In this document: positions 1 to 8,163 of the stretch, piece after piece
Layout of the letters: each line of letters starts with the position of its first letter
Numbering within the stretch: the first letter of the stretch is position 1
Assembly: GCF_002814095.1 (NCBI RefSeq)
Contig: NZ_CP021913.1
Coordinates: 4,160,501 to 4,224,500 of the forward strand
Length of the DNA: 64,000 bases
Direction of reading: 5' to 3'
DNA from: Sagittula sp. P11
GTDB lineage: Bacteria > Pseudomonadota > Alphaproteobacteria > Rhodobacterales > Rhodobacteraceae
Notes under the pieces: generated by a model
What the model was told of the DNA's origin: nothing
What the model saw: only the letters and a program-made list of their open reading frames with translations
Databases searched by the model: none
Position numbers and translations under genes: made by a program

Positions 1-151
1 TGTGTCTCTTTGTGGTGGCGTCGCAGGGGGGTGGTTTCACCCCCGGTACGGCCCCGGTTCCTGGTCCTGATATGGCCCTGGTCAACTGGGTGCCTGCCAT
101 GCTCATGAGCGCGCGAAAATACGCAGGATCGCCCGAATGGCAAGCAGATTC

Positions 152-730
152 TCAGCCTTCCCCGCCCGCATCGTCCATTTTTTTCTTCAGGTCGGCCAGA
201 CCGGCGAAAGGCCGAACATCGTCGTCGGTGATCGGCGTCACGCCGGGTTCGGCGAACTGGGCCTCGCCCAGCTCCACCCCTTCCTTGCGCGGATAGGGCG
301 GGAGGGCAAGGGCAAGTTCCTCCTGCATGACGGAGGAGAGGTCGATCACCTCGCCCAGCGGTTCGAGGCTGTCGTCCTCCGGCACCTCGGTTTCGGAGCC
401 GGCCTCGGGTTCCTCCAGCCAGCGGGCGGGCACGAAGCGGCGCAGCACGGTGGTGTCGATGCGGGTGGTCACCGGGTCGAGCGTGACGATGCAGGACTGC
501 ACGACGGTGGCGCCCAGCTTGGCCTCGAGCTGCCAGCCCTCCTTGCCGCGGGGCGTGAGGACGCCTTCGAAGCGCAGCTTGCGCACCGCCTGGATCCCCA
601 GCGAGGTGGCGAGATCGGCGCGTGCCTCGGCGTCGGGTTCCAGAAGGAAGGGCGATTCACCGGACTGGCGCAGTTCCGTCACCCGAAGGCGCGTCCGGTC
701 GGTGGGGCGGCGTGGGGCGGGTTGCGTCAT
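152..730 (-). CDS. DUF177 / YceD family protein
   Basis: A 192-residue cytosolic protein with no signal peptide or membrane segment. The acidic C-terminal half and the central segment with a cysteine followed by TLDPVTTRIDT resemble the YceD/DUF177 family, known for its link to large-subunit rRNA and for standing just upstream of rpmF. On this strand rpmF would lie to the left of base 1, outside the window, so that neighbour cannot be confirmed. The ATG at 728-730 is preceded by a weak purine-rich site. The gene is divergent from bamE with about 90 bases between the two starts. The biochemical role is not established from the sequence. Confidence 0.8.
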   Translation of the reverse strand: MTQPAPRRPTDRTRLRVTELRQSGESPFLLEPDAEARADLATSLGIQAVRKLRFEGVLTPRGKEGWQLEAKLGATVVQSCIVTLDPVTTRIDTTVLRRFVPARWLEEPEAGSETEVPEDDSLEPLGEVIDLSSVMQEELALALPPYPRKEGVELGEAQFAEPGVTPITDDDVRPFAGLADLKKKMDDAGGEG

Positions 731-820
731 GACGACAGGCTTTCCTGACCTTGCTTGGGGGGGTAAACTTGTCTAATCGGGATAAGAGTCTGCGGACGTC
801 AATACAAGAGGGGCCGGAAC

Positions 821-1279
821 ATGTACGGCATCGGGACATCGCTGAAGTGGGCCGTTCTGGCGATTGCGCTGGTTGGCGCGGCCGGCTGCGAGACACGGTA
901 TCGCAACCACGGCTACGTGCCTTCGGAAGAGGTGCTCCAGCAGATCGTGCCCGGCGTGGACACCCGCGCGACGGTCGAGGACGTGGTCGGCGTGCCCAAT
1001 GCCTCGGGCGTGCTGAACGACTCCGGGTTCTATTATATCCAGTCGGAAGTGAAGCATTTCGCCTGGCAGCGCCCCACGGTGACGGAGCGCGAGATCGTCG
1101 CGATCACCTTCGACCAGGCGGGCGTGGTCGACAACATCGTGACCTACGGGCTGGAGGACGGCCGCGTGGTGCCGCTGACCAAGCGCGTGACACAGACGTC
1201 CGATGGCGACATCAGCTTCATCCGCAAGCTCTTTGGCAACATCGGCGGGATCAACCTGGGTGACGTGCTGGGCGGGTGA
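821..1279 (+). CDS. bamE: Outer membrane assembly lipoprotein BamE (SmpA/OmlA family)
   Basis: A 152-residue lipoprotein with a hydrophobic leader ending in a lipobox-like AAGC, so Cys23 would be the lipidated residue. The body holds the SmpA/OmlA fold signature: an early segment on a pre-set start and length (VPGVDTRATVEDVVGVPN), a YYIQSE stretch and a late FDQAGVVDNI strand. BamE is a small accessory member of the Bam machine that inserts beta-barrel proteins into the outer membrane. The tail after residue 120 is longer than in enteric BamE, as is common in alphaproteobacteria. It is transcribed alone, divergent from the DUF177 gene; a GC-rich hairpin follows the stop. Confidence 0.85.
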   Translation: MYGIGTSLKWAVLAIALVGAAGCETRYRNHGYVPSEEVLQQIVPGVDTRATVEDVVGVPNASGVLNDSGFYYIQSEVKHFAWQRPTVTEREIVAITFDQAGVVDNIVTYGLEDGRVVPLTKRVTQTSDGDISFIRKLFGNIGGINLGDVLGG

Positions 1280-1285
1280 TCCGGA

Positions 1286-1303
1286 CCGCCGGGAGACCGG
1301 CGG
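1286..1303 (+). terminator. Hairpin after bamE
   Basis: CCGCCGG and CCGGCGG form a 7-bp perfect stem with a GAGA loop seven bases after the bamE stop. No U-tract follows, so it may be an mRNA-stabilising hairpin rather than a true terminator. Confidence 0.35.
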
Positions 1304-1376
1304 CACGCACCCCTGTCATGACGCCGCCTTGCCCCGTGACCGCGGGGCGGCGGGCGGTCATGCCGAAGAACGCCCC

Positions 1377-2108
1377 ATGATCCTCTTGTCCCGCGGACGC
1401 TATGCCGCCCGGCTGGCCGCCGGGCCCGCCGACGTGGCCGCGGCGCAGGCGCTGCGCGGGCGGGCCTTCCTTGCCGGCGCGCGGTCCGACACCGACGCCT
1501 TCGACGCCATCTGCGATCACGTTCTGGTCGAGGACCTGAGGAGCGGGCGGCTGGTCTGCTGCTTCCGTTTCCTGCGCCTGGGCAGCGGGGCGGAGATCGG
1601 GCGCAGCTATGCCGCACAGTATTACGACTTGTCCCGGCTGGAGGCCTTCGGCGGCCCGATGGTCGAGATGGGCCGCTTCTGCGTCGATCCGGAGGTGCAC
1701 GACCCCGATGTGCTGCGCCTGGCCTGGGGGGCGATGACCGCCTACGTGGACGGGCAGGGGGTGGAGCTGCTGTTCGGCTGCGCCTCCTTCGCGGGGACGG
1801 ATGCGCGTGTCTATTCCGACGCCTTCGCCATGCTGAAGGCGCGGCACCTGGCGCCCGCGCGCTGGCTGCCGCGGGTGAAGGCGGGGGACGTCTACCCGTT
1901 TGCCCAGCGGCTGCGGCGCAAGCCCGATACGCGCAAGGGGCTGCTGCGGATGCCGCCCCTGCTGCGCACCTACCTGCTGATGGGCGGCTGGGTGTCGGAT
2001 CACGCGGTCGTGGATCGGCAGATGAACACGCTGCACGTCTTTACCGGGGTGGAGATCGCGCTTATCCCCGCCGCGCGCAAACGCCTGCTGCGGGCCGTGG
2101 CCGGGTAG
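1377..2108 (+). CDS. OlsB-like N-acyltransferase, candidate glutamine-lipid synthase
   Basis: A 243-residue member of the GNAT-like OlsB family, which moves a 3-hydroxyacyl chain from ACP to the amino group of an amino acid to give a lyso-aminolipid. It is clearly a paralogue of the OlsB at 48873-49625: both start with an ADVAAAQ.LR motif, and share an E.GR.C..P segment, a G.E.LFG.ASF.GTD block and a late YL..GG.V segment. No olsA partner stands beside it. In marine roseobacters a second OlsB-type enzyme, GlsB, makes glutamine lipid and shares OlsA, so this gene is a candidate for that role; the amino acid substrate cannot be read from sequence. The ATG at 1377 was chosen because similarity starts there; upstream in-frame starts add unrelated residues. 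Confidence 0.75.
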   Translation: MILLSRGRYAARLAAGPADVAAAQALRGRAFLAGARSDTDAFDAICDHVLVEDLRSGRLVCCFRFLRLGSGAEIGRSYAAQYYDLSRLEAFGGPMVEMGRFCVDPEVHDPDVLRLAWGAMTAYVDGQGVELLFGCASFAGTDARVYSDAFAMLKARHLAPARWLPRVKAGDVYPFAQRLRRKPDTRKGLLRMPPLLRTYLLMGGWVSDHAVVDRQMNTLHVFTGVEIALIPAARKRLLRAVAG

Positions 2109-2359
2109 CGGGGTGTGCTGCGTCGGGTGGAGTATGGTGTCGCGGCATGGCCTGAAGGTCGGGCGGCGCAGAGCCCCGCCCTACATGCGGTGTCCGCCAG
2201 CGGACGGGGCGCGCCATGAACGGCGGATTGGCGACGCCCCCCGGCGATGCCGGCGGCGCGTTGTGAGGACGGCGTTTCGGGGCGGACGCCGTTGCCGCGA
2301 CCGGGCCGGGACGCGCGAGGGCGCTTGACGGCGCGGGCGGGCGGGCATAGCTCGCGCGC

Positions 2360-4192
2360 ATGGTTGCACCGCTTCTCCAGCTTTCAGACGTGTCGCTCAC
2401 CTTCGGGGGTGAGCCGGTCTTCGACGCCCTGTCCCTAAACGTCCAGCCGGGCGACCGTGTCGCCCTCGTGGGGCGGAACGGGTCGGGCAAATCCACGCTC
2501 CTGAAGGTCATGGCCGGGCTGGTCGAACCCGACCGGGGCGAGCGGGTGGTGCCGGTCGGCACCTCCGTGGGCTACATGGAGCAGGACCCGGACCTCTCGG
2601 GCTTCGAGACGCTGGGCGATTTCGCGGCCTCCACCCTGCAGGCGTCGGAGATGTACCGGGTGGAGCGCGCCTCCGAAGGGCTGAAGTTCGATCCGGACAG
2701 GCCGGTGGCGACTGCCTCTGGCGGGGAGCGGCGGCGCGCGGCGCTGGCCAAGCTGATGGCCGAGGAGCCGGAGCTGATGCTGCTGGACGAGCCGACCAAC
2801 CACCTTGATATCGAGGCGATCCAGTGGCTGGAGGACGAGCTGAAGGCGACCCGCCGGGCGTTTGTGCTGATCTCTCACGACCGGCGGTTCCTGACCGAGC
2901 TGACGCGCGCGACGCTGTGGATTGACCGCGGCGCGGTGCGGCGGCAGGAGCAGGGCTTTGCCGCCTTCGAGACATGGCGCGACAAGATCTGGGAAGAAGA
3001 GGACACCGCCCGCCACAAGCTGGACCGCAAGATCAAGTCGGAGGCGCGGTGGGCGGTCGAGGGCATCAGCGCCCGGCGGACGCGGAACATGGGCCGGGTG
3101 CGCCGCCTGCAGGACATGCGCGCCGAACGCTCGGGCCAGATCCGGCGGCAGGGGACGGCGGCGATGGACCTCGCCTCTGGCCCCAAGTCCGGCAGGAAGG
3201 TGATCGAGGCGGCGGGTGTCAGCCATGCCTTCGGCGACAAGGCCATCGTTAAGGGGTTCGACCTGAAGGTGCAGCGCGGCGACCGCGTGGCCTTTGTCGG
3301 GCCGAACGGCGTGGGCAAGACCACCCTGATCCGCATCCTGATGGGAGAGATCGTGCCGGACGAGGGCACGGTGACGCTGGGCACGAACCTTGTGCCGGCG
3401 GTCTTCGACCAGACACGCTCGCAGCTCGACCCGGAGAAGTCGCTGTGGGATTCGCTGACCACCGACAAGGACATGCGGGTCTCGGGCTCGTCTGACCAGG
3501 TGATGGTGCGCGGCGTGCCGAAGCACGTGGTGGGCTACCTCAAGGAGTTCCTGTTCGACGAACGGCAGGCGCGGGCCAAGGTCGCGTCGCTGTCGGGGGG
3601 CGAGAAGGCGCGGCTGCTGCTGGCGAAGCTGATGGCGCGGGAATCGAACCTTCTGGTGCTGGACGAACCGACCAACGACCTCGACGTGGAGACGCTGGAC
3701 CTGCTGCAGGAGATCCTCGACGACTACGACGGCACGGTGATCCTGATCTCGCACGACCGGGATTTCCTCGACCGGGTGGCGACGACGACGGTGGCGATGG
3801 AGGGCGGCGGCCGGGCCGTGGTCTATGCGGGCGGCTGGTCGGACTACCAGACGCAGAAGCGCGAGGCCGAAGGCGGCGGACGCGAGAAGGCGAAGAAGAA
3901 GGGCGGCGGCGGAGAGACGTCGCAGTCCGCGCAATCCGCGCAGCCGTCGAAACCGGCAGAGAAGCCGGCGCTGAGCTTCACCGAGAAGCACAGGCTGGAG
4001 GAACTGCCCGGGGTGATCGACCGGCTGGGTGCGGAGATCGCCAAGCTGGAGGAATTCCTCGCCGCGCCGGACCTGTTCACCAAGGAGCCGCTGAAGTTCA
4101 AGAAGGCGACGGAGGCGCTGGTGGAGCGCCAGCAGACCCTGGCTGCCTCGGAAGAGGAATGGCTGGAACTGATGGAGAAGGCGGAGGGCTGA
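2360..4192 (+). CDS. uup: ABC-F family ATPase, Uup type
   Basis: A 610-residue cytosolic protein with two ABC ATPase domains and no membrane segments. Domain one has Walker A GRNGSGKST (about 38-46), signature ASGGE (about 119-123) and Walker B with DEPTNHLD (about 143-150). Domain two has GPNGVGKTT (about 314-322), LSGGE (about 411) and DEPTNDLD. A charged linker runs between the domains. A low-complexity K/G/Q/S stretch and a helical C-terminal region from about residue 545 fit the coiled-coil tail of Uup rather than EttA. Uup acts on ribosomes and branched DNA structures. It is a single gene, convergent with the AbrB-family gene. Confidence 0.88.
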   Translation: MVAPLLQLSDVSLTFGGEPVFDALSLNVQPGDRVALVGRNGSGKSTLLKVMAGLVEPDRGERVVPVGTSVGYMEQDPDLSGFETLGDFAASTLQASEMYRVERASEGLKFDPDRPVATASGGERRRAALAKLMAEEPELMLLDEPTNHLDIEAIQWLEDELKATRRAFVLISHDRRFLTELTRATLWIDRGAVRRQEQGFAAFETWRDKIWEEEDTARHKLDRKIKSEARWAVEGISARRTRNMGRVRRLQDMRAERSGQIRRQGTAAMDLASGPKSGRKVIEAAGVSHAFGDKAIVKGFDLKVQRGDRVAFVGPNGVGKTTLIRILMGEIVPDEGTVTLGTNLVPAVFDQTRSQLDPEKSLWDSLTTDKDMRVSGSSDQVMVRGVPKHVVGYLKEFLFDERQARAKVASLSGGEKARLLLAKLMARESNLLVLDEPTNDLDVETLDLLQEILDDYDGTVILISHDRDFLDRVATTTVAMEGGGRAVVYAGGWSDYQTQKREAEGGGREKAKKKGGGGETSQSAQSAQPSKPAEKPALSFTEKHRLEELPGVIDRLGAEIAKLEEFLAAPDLFTKEPLKFKKATEALVERQQTLAASEEEWLELMEKAEG

Positions 4193-4284
4193 CGCGGCCT
4201 TTTGCCTGTGCGGGTGTGTTTTAACGGGTCCTGTCTGTCCGGGACAGCAGGGACACCCGACCGGATGTTATCACGGGTCGCGTG

Positions 4285-5373
4285 CTAGAAGCGCGGCGGG
4301 CGAAGCCCCATGACACGGGCGGCCAGCGGCATTTCCACCACCGTGATCAGGATGCGCACGACGTGGTGCAGGCTGACCAGCGCCGGGTTCGCGGCAAGCG
4401 AGAGCGCGACCACCGACATCTCGGCCACGCCGCCCGGCGCGAAGGAGATGAAGAGGTGCAGGAAGGCGATGCCGGTCAGCCGCTCCAGCACGATGGCGAA
4501 GGTCATGCCCAGCAGCAGCATGTAGGACACGGACAGCGCGGCCAGCCAGAGCGAGCGGCGCAGGAGGCCCGCGTCCACGCCCTTGAACCGCATCCCGAGG
4601 CTGACGCCGATCACAAGCTGCGCCGTGGCGATCAGCCAGAACGGAAGGTGCAGGTCCAGAACGCCGGTGACGGTGGCCGCGGCGGCCAGCAGGAGCGGCC
4701 CGGTCAGCTGTGCCGCGGGCAGGCGGATGCGCCGTCCGACCCACAGGCCCAGCACCGCCGTTATCGCGATCATCACCAGCGCCAGGGGCGTCACCGGCGG
4801 CTTGTCCCCGCCGATGGTCAGCCCGGCGGCGCTGCCCACCGGGTGCCCGATCCACAGCGACAGCCCCACCGGCAGAAGTGTGATGACGAGGATGATCCGC
4901 AGGAACTGCTGCACCGTCAGGATGCGCGTGTCGGCGCCCGCGGCCTCGCCCATGAAGATGCTCTCCATCAGCCCGCCCGGGGTGCCGGAGAAGAAGGCCG
5001 TCGACCTGTCGTAGCCGCCGATGCGGTGGAAGATTGCCATGTTGCCCGCGTGGGCCGCCACGACGAAGAGGACCAGCGCCGACAGGGTGATCGGCAGCTC
5101 TCCGGCCAGCGACAGCAGGTCCGGTGTCACCTGCGTGCCGATCATCACGCCGATCAGCGCGACGAAGAAGGTGCGGAAGTCCATCGGGAAGTCGTAGTCG
5201 GAGAGCGACACGGGCTGTACCAGCCGCACGGTCACGCCCGCGGCCAGAAGCGCGCCGAACATCCACGGCATCGGCCAGCGCACCCAGTAGGCCAGAAGTC
5301 CGCCGATGGCTCCGATGGCCAGCATCATCGCGGTTTGCAGGACGACTCGGAGCGTTATCTTGGGAAGGTGCAT
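4285..5373 (-). CDS. AbrB family integral membrane protein (PF05145 type)
   Basis: About 362 residues, mostly hydrophobic, with roughly ten predicted membrane helices arranged as an internal duplication. Each half carries the family hallmark, TPGGLMES in the first and APGGVAEM in the second. The family was once named after ammonia monooxygenase and AbrB; it is a putative transporter or membrane regulator with no settled substrate. The start at 5371-5373 (MHLPKIT) leads straight into the first helix; an in-frame ATG twelve codons further up (5409) is possible. It is divergent from the deacetylase-like gene with fewer than 100 bases between them. Confidence 0.8.
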   Translation of the reverse strand: MHLPKITLRVVLQTAMMLAIGAIGGLLAYWVRWPMPWMFGALLAAGVTVRLVQPVSLSDYDFPMDFRTFFVALIGVMIGTQVTPDLLSLAGELPITLSALVLFVVAAHAGNMAIFHRIGGYDRSTAFFSGTPGGLMESIFMGEAAGADTRILTVQQFLRIILVITLLPVGLSLWIGHPVGSAAGLTIGGDKPPVTPLALVMIAITAVLGLWVGRRIRLPAAQLTGPLLLAAAATVTGVLDLHLPFWLIATAQLVIGVSLGMRFKGVDAGLLRRSLWLAALSVSYMLLLGMTFAIVLERLTGIAFLHLFISFAPGGVAEMSVVALSLAANPALVSLHHVVRILITVVEMPLAARVMGLRPPRF

Positions 5374-5457
5374 GGTCTTCCGGATACACCCGGGGGCCGG
5401 GAGGGGCAATTGGCTGCCCGACTTTTCCTTTGCACCTCAGAGGGGTAGAGCAGACGC

Positions 5458-6570
5458 ATGACAGGGGCACGTTTCATCACCTCGCGGATCTACCGCGGTT
5501 CGGTCTATGGGGCGCGGCATCCGCTCTCGATCCAGCGGGTGCCTGCGGTGACCGATCTGGCGGCGGCACTGGGGTGGCTGGGGGCCGGGCGGATGCTGAC
5601 CTCGCCCCGTGCGAAACCCGCCGCGCTGACCGGCTTCCACACGCCCCGCTACGTCGAGGCGCTGATGGCGGCGGAGGCGGCGCAGCAGGTGTCGGGCGAG
5701 GTGCGCGACCGGCACGGGCTGGGCACGCTGTCGAACCCGGTCTTTGCCGAGATGTACCGCCGCCCGGCGACGGCGGTGGGCGGCGGGCTGCTGGCGGCGG
5801 AGCTGGTGGCCGAGGGCGGTGTCGTCCACAACCCGGGCGGCGGGCAGCATCACGCCATGCCGGACCGGGCAGAGGGCTTCTGCTTTCTCAACGAGCCGGT
5901 GCTGACCATCCGCAGGCTGCTGGCCATGGGGCTGGAGCGCGTGGCCTATGTCGACATCGACGCGCATCACGGCGACGGGGTGGAGGCGGCCTTTGCCGGG
6001 TCGGAGCGGGTGCGCGCGATCTCTGTCCACGAGGCGCGGCGCTGGCCCTTCACCGGTGCGCTGGGGGACCGGGCGGGCGGCGCGGCCTTCAACCTGCCGG
6101 TGGGGCGCGGGTTCAACGATACGGAGTTCGCGCTGGTGCTGGAAGAGGTGATCCTGCCCGCCGTGGCCGGTTTCCGGCCCGACGCGATCTTCCTGCAATG
6201 CGGGGCGGATGCGCTGGCGGAGGACCCGCTGGCGCGGCTGGCGCTGTCGAACCGCGCGCATGTGGCGACGGCGCTGGCCTTGCGGGCGCTCGCACCGCGC
6301 CTGATCGTCTCGGGCGGGGGCGGTTACAACCCGTGGAGCACGGCGCGCTGCTGGACGGCGGTCTGGGGGGCACTGGCGGGGGAAGAGGCGCCGGAACGGT
6401 TGCCGGATGCGGCAGAGAGTGTGCTGCGCGGCCTTGTCTGGCACCGGAAGGGCGTCCCGGAGGAGGCGCTGCTGACCACGCTGGTCGACGCGCCGCGCGA
6501 GGGGGCGGTGCGGGACGATGTGCGGTCGGACGTGGCCGTGCTGAAGGCGCGACTGAAGGCCGTCGTCTGA
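5458..6570 (+). CDS. Histone deacetylase / AcuC family amidohydrolase
   Basis: A 370-residue zinc amidohydrolase of the class I/II histone deacetylase superfamily, which also covers acetoin-utilisation AcuC and acetylpolyamine hydrolases. Visible motifs are NPGGGQHHA with the catalytic His pair near 131-132, DIDAHHGDG near 166-174 with the first zinc ligands (Asp168, His170), QCGADAL with the later Asp ligand, and SGGGGYN near the C-terminus with the GGGY signature. The natural acyl substrate is unknown; bacterial members act on acetyl-lysine or acetylpolyamines. A strong symmetrical hairpin follows the stop, between this gene and the convergent fasciclin gene. Confidence 0.87.
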   Translation: MTGARFITSRIYRGSVYGARHPLSIQRVPAVTDLAAALGWLGAGRMLTSPRAKPAALTGFHTPRYVEALMAAEAAQQVSGEVRDRHGLGTLSNPVFAEMYRRPATAVGGGLLAAELVAEGGVVHNPGGGQHHAMPDRAEGFCFLNEPVLTIRRLLAMGLERVAYVDIDAHHGDGVEAAFAGSERVRAISVHEARRWPFTGALGDRAGGAAFNLPVGRGFNDTEFALVLEEVILPAVAGFRPDAIFLQCGADALAEDPLARLALSNRAHVATALALRALAPRLIVSGGGGYNPWSTARCWTAVWGALAGEEAPERLPDAAESVLRGLVWHRKGVPEEALLTTLVDAPREGAVRDDVRSDVAVLKARLKAVV

Positions 6571-6576
6571 CGTGAG

Positions 6577-6606
6577 ACGGCCCGCGCCGGGGTGGACGCG
6601 GGCCGT
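6577..6606. terminator. Bidirectional hairpin between deacetylase and fasciclin genes
   Basis: ACGGCCCGCG at 6577-6586 and CGCGGGCCGT at 6597-6606 form a perfect 10-bp stem between two convergent genes. There is no clear U-tract on either side, but position and stability suggest a shared terminator. Confidence 0.55.
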
Positions 6607-6630
6607 GCCGTTCTGCCGTGGAGGAGGGGG

Positions 6631-7785
6631 TTACCGCGGCAGAAGAACGCCTTCGATGACGTGGATCACGCCGTTCGACTGGTTCACGTCGGACTGCGTG
6701 ATCTCGTAGGCGTCGCCGTTCTCGTCGAAGATGAAGATGTTGCCGGAGGACGTCACCTTGGCCGAGAGCGCGTCGCCGGACACCGCGTTGAAGTGGTAGA
6801 ACCCGTCACGCTGGGATCGTGCCGCCTCGCGGATCGACTGGGCCGACCAGTTGCCCGCCACCACATGCGCGGTCAGGATCTTGGTGAGCTGGTCCTTGTT
6901 CGCAGGCTCCAGAAGCGTCTCGACGGTGCCGTCGGGCAGCTTCTCGAAGGCGGCGTTGGTGGGCGCGAAGACGGTGAAGGGGCCTTCGCCGCTCAGCGTG
7001 TCCACGAGGTCGGCGGCCTTCACCGCGGCGACGAGCGTGGTGTGATCGGCGGAGTTCACCGCGTTCTCGACGATGGTCTTCGACGGGTACATCGGCGCGC
7101 CGCCGACCATCGGCACATCGCCCTCGGCGGCCATGGAGGCGTCCGTGGCCATGCCGTCGCCTGCCATCGCGGTCTGGGCCGGGGCCGTTTCCGACATGCC
7201 CTGATCGGAGCTTTCCTCGGCGGCGGGCAGCATCACGGTGTCGATGACGTGGATCACGCCGTTCGACTGCTGCACATCGGCGATGGTCACGGTGGCGACG
7301 TTGCCCTGTTCGTCGGTCAGGGTGATCATGTCGCCGTCCATCTTCGCCTGCAGCGTGCAGCCGCCCAGCGTGGCGACCGGGTGGGTGCCGCCGTCATCGG
7401 CGATCATCCCGGCGATGGCGTCCGACATGGCGTTCGCGCCGACCACGTGGCAGGTCAGCACCTTGGTGAGCTGGTCCTTGTTCTCGGGCATCAGCAGCGT
7501 GTCGACGGTGCCGTCGGGCAGCTTGTCGAAGGCGGCATTGGTGGGGGCGAAGACGGTGAAGGGGCCTTCGCCGCTCAGCGTCTCCACAAGGCCCGCCGCC
7601 TGCACCGCCGCAACGAGCGTGGTGTGATCGGCAGAGTTCACCGCGTTCTCGACGATGGTCTTGTCGGCGAACATGGCGGCGCCGCCGACCATCGGGTTTT
7701 CCATGGCGTGGCTGGCGGCGAGGGCCGGGCCGGCCAGCACGAGGGCAAGCGCGGTGGCGGCGGCGGAAGTGTAAAGGCGTTTCAT
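6631..7785 (-). CDS. Secreted protein with two fasciclin (FAS1) domains
   Basis: A 384-residue exported protein. The first 23 residues are a typical signal peptide ending AGPALAASHA. Two FAS1 domains follow, at about 40-185 and 225-384, each with the pattern NAVNSADHTTLVAAV, then GPFTVFAPTNAAF.KLPDGTV, then a late NGVIHVID or NGVIHVIEG. A Met/Ala/Ser-rich linker of about 40 residues joins them. FAS1 proteins act in cell-surface adhesion; the substrate here is unknown. The two domains share blocks of very similar DNA, see the repeat entries. A strong ribosome site (GGAGGAGG) precedes the ATG. Confidence 0.9.
   Translation of the reverse strand: MKRLYTSAAATALALVLAGPALAASHAMENPMVGGAAMFADKTIVENAVNSADHTTLVAAVQAAGLVETLSGEGPFTVFAPTNAAFDKLPDGTVDTLLMPENKDQLTKVLTCHVVGANAMSDAIAGMIADDGGTHPVATLGGCTLQAKMDGDMITLTDEQGNVATVTIADVQQSNGVIHVIDTVMLPAAEESSDQGMSETAPAQTAMAGDGMATDASMAAEGDVPMVGGAPMYPSKTIVENAVNSADHTTLVAAVKAADLVDTLSGEGPFTVFAPTNAAFEKLPDGTVETLLEPANKDQLTKILTAHVVAGNWSAQSIREAARSQRDGFYHFNAVSGDALSAKVTSSGNIFIFDENGDAYEITQSDVNQSNGVIHVIEGVLLPR
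6881..7080 (-). repeat. Intragenic direct repeat, copy in FAS1 domain 2
   Basis: This 200-base block aligns without gaps to 7463-7662 at an offset of 582 bases (194 codons). By manual count about 18 positions differ. It encodes the core of the second FAS1 domain. Confidence 0.85.
7463..7662 (-). repeat. Intragenic direct repeat, copy in FAS1 domain 1
   Basis: Partner of the block at 6881-7080, encoding the core of the first FAS1 domain. Outside the blocks the two domains diverge much more, so the similarity is patchy. Confidence 0.85.
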
Positions 7786-7914
7786 GAAGGTCCTCCTCCT
7801 TGGGACAGCGGCATCCAGTGCGCCGCGATGTCAAAGCCACGGAGGAAGGGGGACGAGGGTTTCGCGCGGTCACGCTTCTGTGACTTACGTTACGTCCGGT
7901 GCGTGGGAGGAGGC

Positions 7915-7988
7915 TGGAGCGGGTAGCGGGAATCGAACCCGCGCGTTCAGCTTGGGAAGCTGACAGGCTACCATTACATCATACCCGC
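7915..7988 (-). tRNA. tRNA-Gly (CCC anticodon)
   Basis: On the minus strand the gene opens with GCGGGTA at 7982-7988, pairing with TACCCGC at 7919-7925. The anticodon stem TCAGC/GCTGA holds the loop TTCCCAA, so the anticodon is CCC and reads GGG. The T arm is GCGGG-TTCGATT-CCCGC. A genome-encoded CCA sits at 7915-7917. Confidence 0.95.
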
Positions 7989-8163
7989 CGCGACGGATTG
8001 GCTATCGCAACTCCCCGAAGGGATCAAGCCAAATCGGTGTCGGCTGACGCTGTCGGCGCGGCCTTCTGGGGGCCGGGCGGATGCGGGGGTTTGCCGCCTG
8101 CCCGGGTGGCCTGATCGGCAGGGCAGGCTGGTCGTTTAAAGGCCACCCGCCCATGCCGGTGGA

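Noticed and set aside
7915-7988. tRNA-Gly and tRNA-Ser (40677-40766) as integration sites
   Set aside because: No repeated 3' tRNA fragment, integrase or change in gene character next to either.
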